From Deltaproteobacteria bacterium (GTDB lineage Bacteria > Desulfobacterota > Desulfobacteria > Desulfobacterales > JAFDDL01), in contig JAFDDL010000247.1 of the NCBI GenBank assembly GCA_019310865.1, positions 1 through 6,035 on the forward strand: DNA of 6,035 nt, written 5' to 3'. Below, piece by piece: positions 4,699 through 6,035 of the stretch; the stretch's first letter is position 1; the number at the start of each line of letters is the position of its first letter. Position numbers and translations under genes: made by a program. Under the pieces are notes generated by a model, which was given only the letters and a program-made list of their open reading frames with translations, was not told the origin of the DNA and made no database searches.

Positions 4699-4996
4699 TA
4701 AAGCGTATCCCTTCCTGCTTTTGAAGATAAGCAATGATTTCAAAAATATTTCGAGCTTGCGGATTTCCCTTCGGGCCAAACATGCGCATAAGGCTTTTAG
4801 GAGATTTAGCGGTGACCGTACCAAGAGCATCAAAACCGATTGTGGCGTTAATATAGTCGCGTAAGATTGCCTTCCCGGTGTCTATGTCACCGATCAAAAG
4901 GCATTCAATCCCTTCTTTAAGTAGTTCTTCCCGAAAAGCCGGATCGCGTGCAATCCGATTCTTAATAGTGTCTTTAAAATCCCTGGTGAGTCCCAT
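4679..4996 (-). CDS. HigA-like antitoxin (COG3636-type HTH regulator)
   Basis: ATG 4996 is the start because AGGAGGGG lies just 5' of it; the frame continues upstream to 5038, but that part overlaps the toxin gene. The 105-residue protein reads MGLTRDFKDTIKNRIARDPA, then FREELLKEGIECLLIGDIDT and GKAILRDYINATIGFDALG. It ends with an HTH, SPKSLMRMFGPKGNPQARN (65-83), and IFEIIAYLQKQEGI. This is the pattern of the DNA-binding antitoxins paired with Gp49/HigB-like killer proteins. It should neutralise the toxin and repress the operon through the palindrome at 5343-5360. The gene follows the toxin by 2 nt, with the ribosome site inside the toxin's last codons, so translation is probably coupled. 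The length is normal for the family, and no inactivating change is seen. Confidence 0.88.
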   Translation of the reverse strand: MGLTRDFKDTIKNRIARDPAFREELLKEGIECLLIGDIDTGKAILRDYINATIGFDALGTVTAKSPKSLMRMFGPKGNPQARNIFEIIAYLQKQEGIRFKVHSVH

Positions 4997-4998
4997 TT

Positions 4999-5328
4999 TC
5001 ACCCCTCCTGACGTTTTCGTCTTTTGTATTCTTTCCAAAGCGCCTTAGCGGCCTCTATATCATTCTGCTGGCGTTTCTTCGTACCGCCACCAAGCAAGAT
5101 CACAATGCTATCGCCATCTCGGCCAAAATAAATTCGGTATCCGGGTCCGAAATCAATTCGGCATTCTAGAACGCCTCTTCCAATACCTTTGGTATTCGAA
5201 AAGTTGCCTTGCTCCATCCGCACTAAGGCAGTTACAACCCTGGCGGCAGTCGGCGCATTCAAGCGATTGAACCATTTGGCATAAGGGCTTTGATCTTTGG
5301 AATCGATATATTCATTGATTGTGATCAT
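4999..5328 (-). CDS. RelE/HigB-like toxin (addiction-module killer protein)
   Basis: The 109-residue protein starts at ATG 5328 (MITINEYIDSKDQSPYAKWF). It has the RelE-fold features of the COG3657/TIGR02683 'addiction module killer' group. These are an N-terminal helix pair with a short Asn/Thr/Ala-rich link (NRLNAPTAARVVTALVRMEQ, 21-40), a strand with GVLECRIDFGPGYRIYFGRD (52-71), then SIVILLGGGTKKRQQNDIE (74-92) and a basic C-terminal helix (ALWKEYKRRKRQ). Family members cleave mRNA, usually on ribosomes. No truncation is visible. The order toxin first, antitoxin second, is that of higBA. The ribosome site upstream is poor while the antitoxin's is excellent, which would favour antitoxin over toxin synthesis. 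Confidence 0.88.
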   Translation of the reverse strand: MITINEYIDSKDQSPYAKWFNRLNAPTAARVVTALVRMEQGNFSNTKGIGRGVLECRIDFGPGYRIYFGRDGDSIVILLGGGTKKRQQNDIEAAKALWKEYKRRKRQEG

Positions 5329-5342
5329 CGTTTATGTACGCA

Positions 5343-5360
5343 AGTAACACATATGTTACT
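5343..5360 (-). promoter_or_regulatory. Palindromic operator upstream of the HigB/HigA-like operon
   Basis: AGTAACA (5343-5349) and TGTTACT (5354-5360) form a perfect 7-bp inverted repeat around CATA, ending 14 nt before the toxin ATG. On the minus strand TTGACC (5369-5364) lies at its upstream edge and could be a -35 box; no strong -10 follows (TACTTG at 17 nt). The position fits antitoxin autorepression. Confidence 0.55.
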
Positions 5361-5365
5361 ACTGG

Positions 5366-5527
5366 TCAATAACATATTTCGTCTTCCTGGTCCACCAACT
5401 GAACCACCGGAACATTGAGCATTCTTTGAAATTTCAGAAGGCTCTTGTCAGGCGTTTTTTCCGACTTTTTCACTTCAATGAGGAGGAATGGCTCACGCTT
5501 TCGGATAATGAGAAAGTCGACCCCCTG
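5366..5527 (-). pseudogene. C-terminal piece of a DUF4143-type ATPase
   Basis: Between TGA 5530-5528 and TGA 5368-5366 the minus strand reads QGVDFLIIRKREPFLLIEVK, then KSEKTPDKSLLKFQRMLN and VPVVQLVDQEDEICY. The VDFLI...FLLIEVK pattern is the D...E-x-K core of the nuclease-like C-terminal domain of AAA_14/DUF4143 ATPases, and the following helix and VPVVQLV strand also fit. No start codon, Walker motif or upstream continuation is present, so it is a remnant. It abuts the HigB-like operon promoter. It is on the opposite strand from the truncated ATPase at 5620 and so is not its missing half in place, though an inverted rearrangement is possible. Confidence 0.7.
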
Positions 5528-5543
5528 TCATTATAAAAATACC

Positions 5544-5572
5544 TTGAAAATTGATGATGGCATCACTATAAT
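5544..5572 (+). promoter_or_regulatory. Strong sigma70 promoter of the truncated ATPase gene
   Basis: TTGAAA (5544-5549) and a perfect TATAAT (5567-5572) are 17 nt apart. An 11-bp palindrome, TGATG-G-CATCA (5555-5565), fills the spacer and could bind a regulator. The expected start near 5579 leaves about 40 nt before the GTG start at 5620. The promoter appears intact although the gene it serves is cut. Confidence 0.7.
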
Positions 5573-5619
5573 TACAGAAGTTTGCCTTGTTCAGTTTTTC
5601 ATTTAATTATGGAGGCATC

Positions 5620-5937
5620 GTGATTAAGTATCATGAAAGGATGTTGACAGACAGGCTCCACAGGCTCTTTTCCGTTTTTCCGGTGGTTGTCATCTCCGGG
5701 GCTCGTCAAGTGGGAAAAAGCACCTTGCTCGCCAACACGCTGGGCAGAAAGATGGATACGGTTGTTTTTGATCCGGTTATTGATGTGGAAAATGCGAGGA
5801 TGGATCCGGAGCTTTTTCTGAACAACCGCCGCCCCCCCATTATACTGGACGAAATTCAATATGCGCCTGAGCTGGTTCCTGCCATCAAACGACGCGTGGA
5901 CCGTGATCGTTCACCCGCAATTTCGAAATTATCGTAG
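5620..5937 (+). pseudogene. N-terminal part of an AAA_14/DUF4143-type ATPase, 3' truncated
   Basis: GTG 5620 is the start, with GGAGG 5 nt upstream; the frame extends to TTG 5587 but without family features. The 105-residue product begins MIKYHERMLTDRL, carries Walker A GARQVGKST (27-35), and a strand TVVFDPVID (47-55) with the usual following acidic loop. The Walker B is PIILDEIQYAPELVPAIK (73-90). After RRVDRDRSP (91-99) the family continues with an Arg-finger strand and C-terminal nuclease-like domain, in total about 380-420 residues. Here the sequence changes at about 5917 to AISKLS and stops. The ATP-binding core is incomplete, so it should be inactive. The break is only about 12 bp from the end of the acyl-CoA synthetase gene on the other strand, marking a rearrangement point. 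Confidence 0.82.
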
Positions 5938-6035
5938 TATCATTCTTGCGTCTACAACCGACACGCCATCCTCGAATGCAAACACGGGATTCAGATCGAT
6001 CTCCCCTATTTGCGGATTCTCGATGGCAAGTGCCG
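5929..6035 (-). CDS. C-terminal end of ADP-forming acyl-CoA synthetase (ATP-grasp), cut by right edge
   Basis: The minus strand is open from the window edge to TAA 5931-5929 and encodes ALAIENPQIGEIDLNPVF followed by AFEDGVSVVDARMILR. The IDLNPV strand and the closing VVDARMIL are the hallmark end of the ATP-grasp (beta) domain of acetate/acyl-CoA ligases (ADP-forming). These interconvert acyl-CoA, ADP and phosphate with acid, CoA and ATP in the cytoplasm. Only about 34 residues are visible, but the end looks natural, so the gene is probably intact outside the window. It is the clearest core-metabolism gene here and marks the edge of the accessory region. Confidence 0.8.
   Translation of the reverse strand, partial: ALAIENPQIGEIDLNPVFAFEDGVSVVDARMILR

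Noticed and set aside
4493..4864. Plus-strand open frame of 123 codons
   Set aside because: It is mostly antisense to the HigA-like gene, and in the 4501-4620 part a different frame holds the ATPase homology.
4997..5038. Longer start for the HigA-like antitoxin (MERIQKTK...)
   Set aside because: It would overlap the toxin gene, while ATG 4996 has an excellent ribosome site and matches the usual family start.

Overview
The window reads as a gene-poor accessory or junction region of a bacterial chromosome, made mostly of short modules and broken gene pieces. The best guess for the host is a Desulfobacterota-like (sulfate-reducer type) bacterium. This rests on one C-terminal piece of an ADP-forming acyl-CoA synthetase, a G3E GTPase piece, the TumE/TumA-type toxin-antitoxin pair and sigma70-type promoters. 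It is an inference, not something the sequence proves.

Left part (1-1380, minus strand): this looks like integron cassette material without an integrase. A 61-bp attC-like site (561-621) with mirrored GTTCGG core boxes separates two small minus-strand genes. One is a nucleotidyltransferase-fold gene (664-1161) whose last 19 codons are out of frame but recoverable (630-689). The other is an unrecognised, acidic protein that runs off the left edge (1-539). Both genes start about 30 nt downstream of an identical ACGTTCGG box, as expected for cassette junctions. Upstream lie a long inverted repeat, a 13-bp tandem duplication and a good sigma70 promoter (1348-1376) reading into the array.

Middle left (1438-2151): three gene pieces. 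These are a start-less secreted protein (minus), a probable C-terminal piece of an AAA/DUF4143-type ATPase (plus) and the first ~19 codons of a DUF5615 PIN-like toxin (plus).

Middle (2118-3605): one intact metallo-beta-lactamase-fold hydrolase (2118-2987, minus). Its start overlaps the tail of an unrecognised gene piece. On the other strand is the N-terminal part of a CobW/G3E-type GTPase, cut just after its CxCC motif. A C-rich CCCACAT repeat with G-quadruplex potential on the opposite strand sits exactly at that cut.

Right part (3610-5365): two apparently intact toxin-antitoxin operons. The first is TumE-TumA-like (plus, 3687-4500), with a perfect 10-bp palindrome at its promoter. The second is HigB/HigA-like (minus, 5328-4679), with a perfect 7-bp palindrome upstream. 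They converge on a piece of an AAA ATPase (4501-4698) carrying a Walker B motif.

Right edge (5366-6035): the nuclease-like C-terminal end of a DUF4143 ATPase (minus), then a different DUF4143-type ATPase (plus) with a full promoter and Shine-Dalgarno but cut after about 99 codons. The cut is 12 bp from the stop codon of the acyl-CoA synthetase gene that enters from the right edge.

Overall, the intact units are the two toxin-antitoxin pairs, the hydrolase and probably the cassette genes. Almost everything between them is decayed. No CRISPR array, rRNA, tRNA, transposase or integrase gene was seen.
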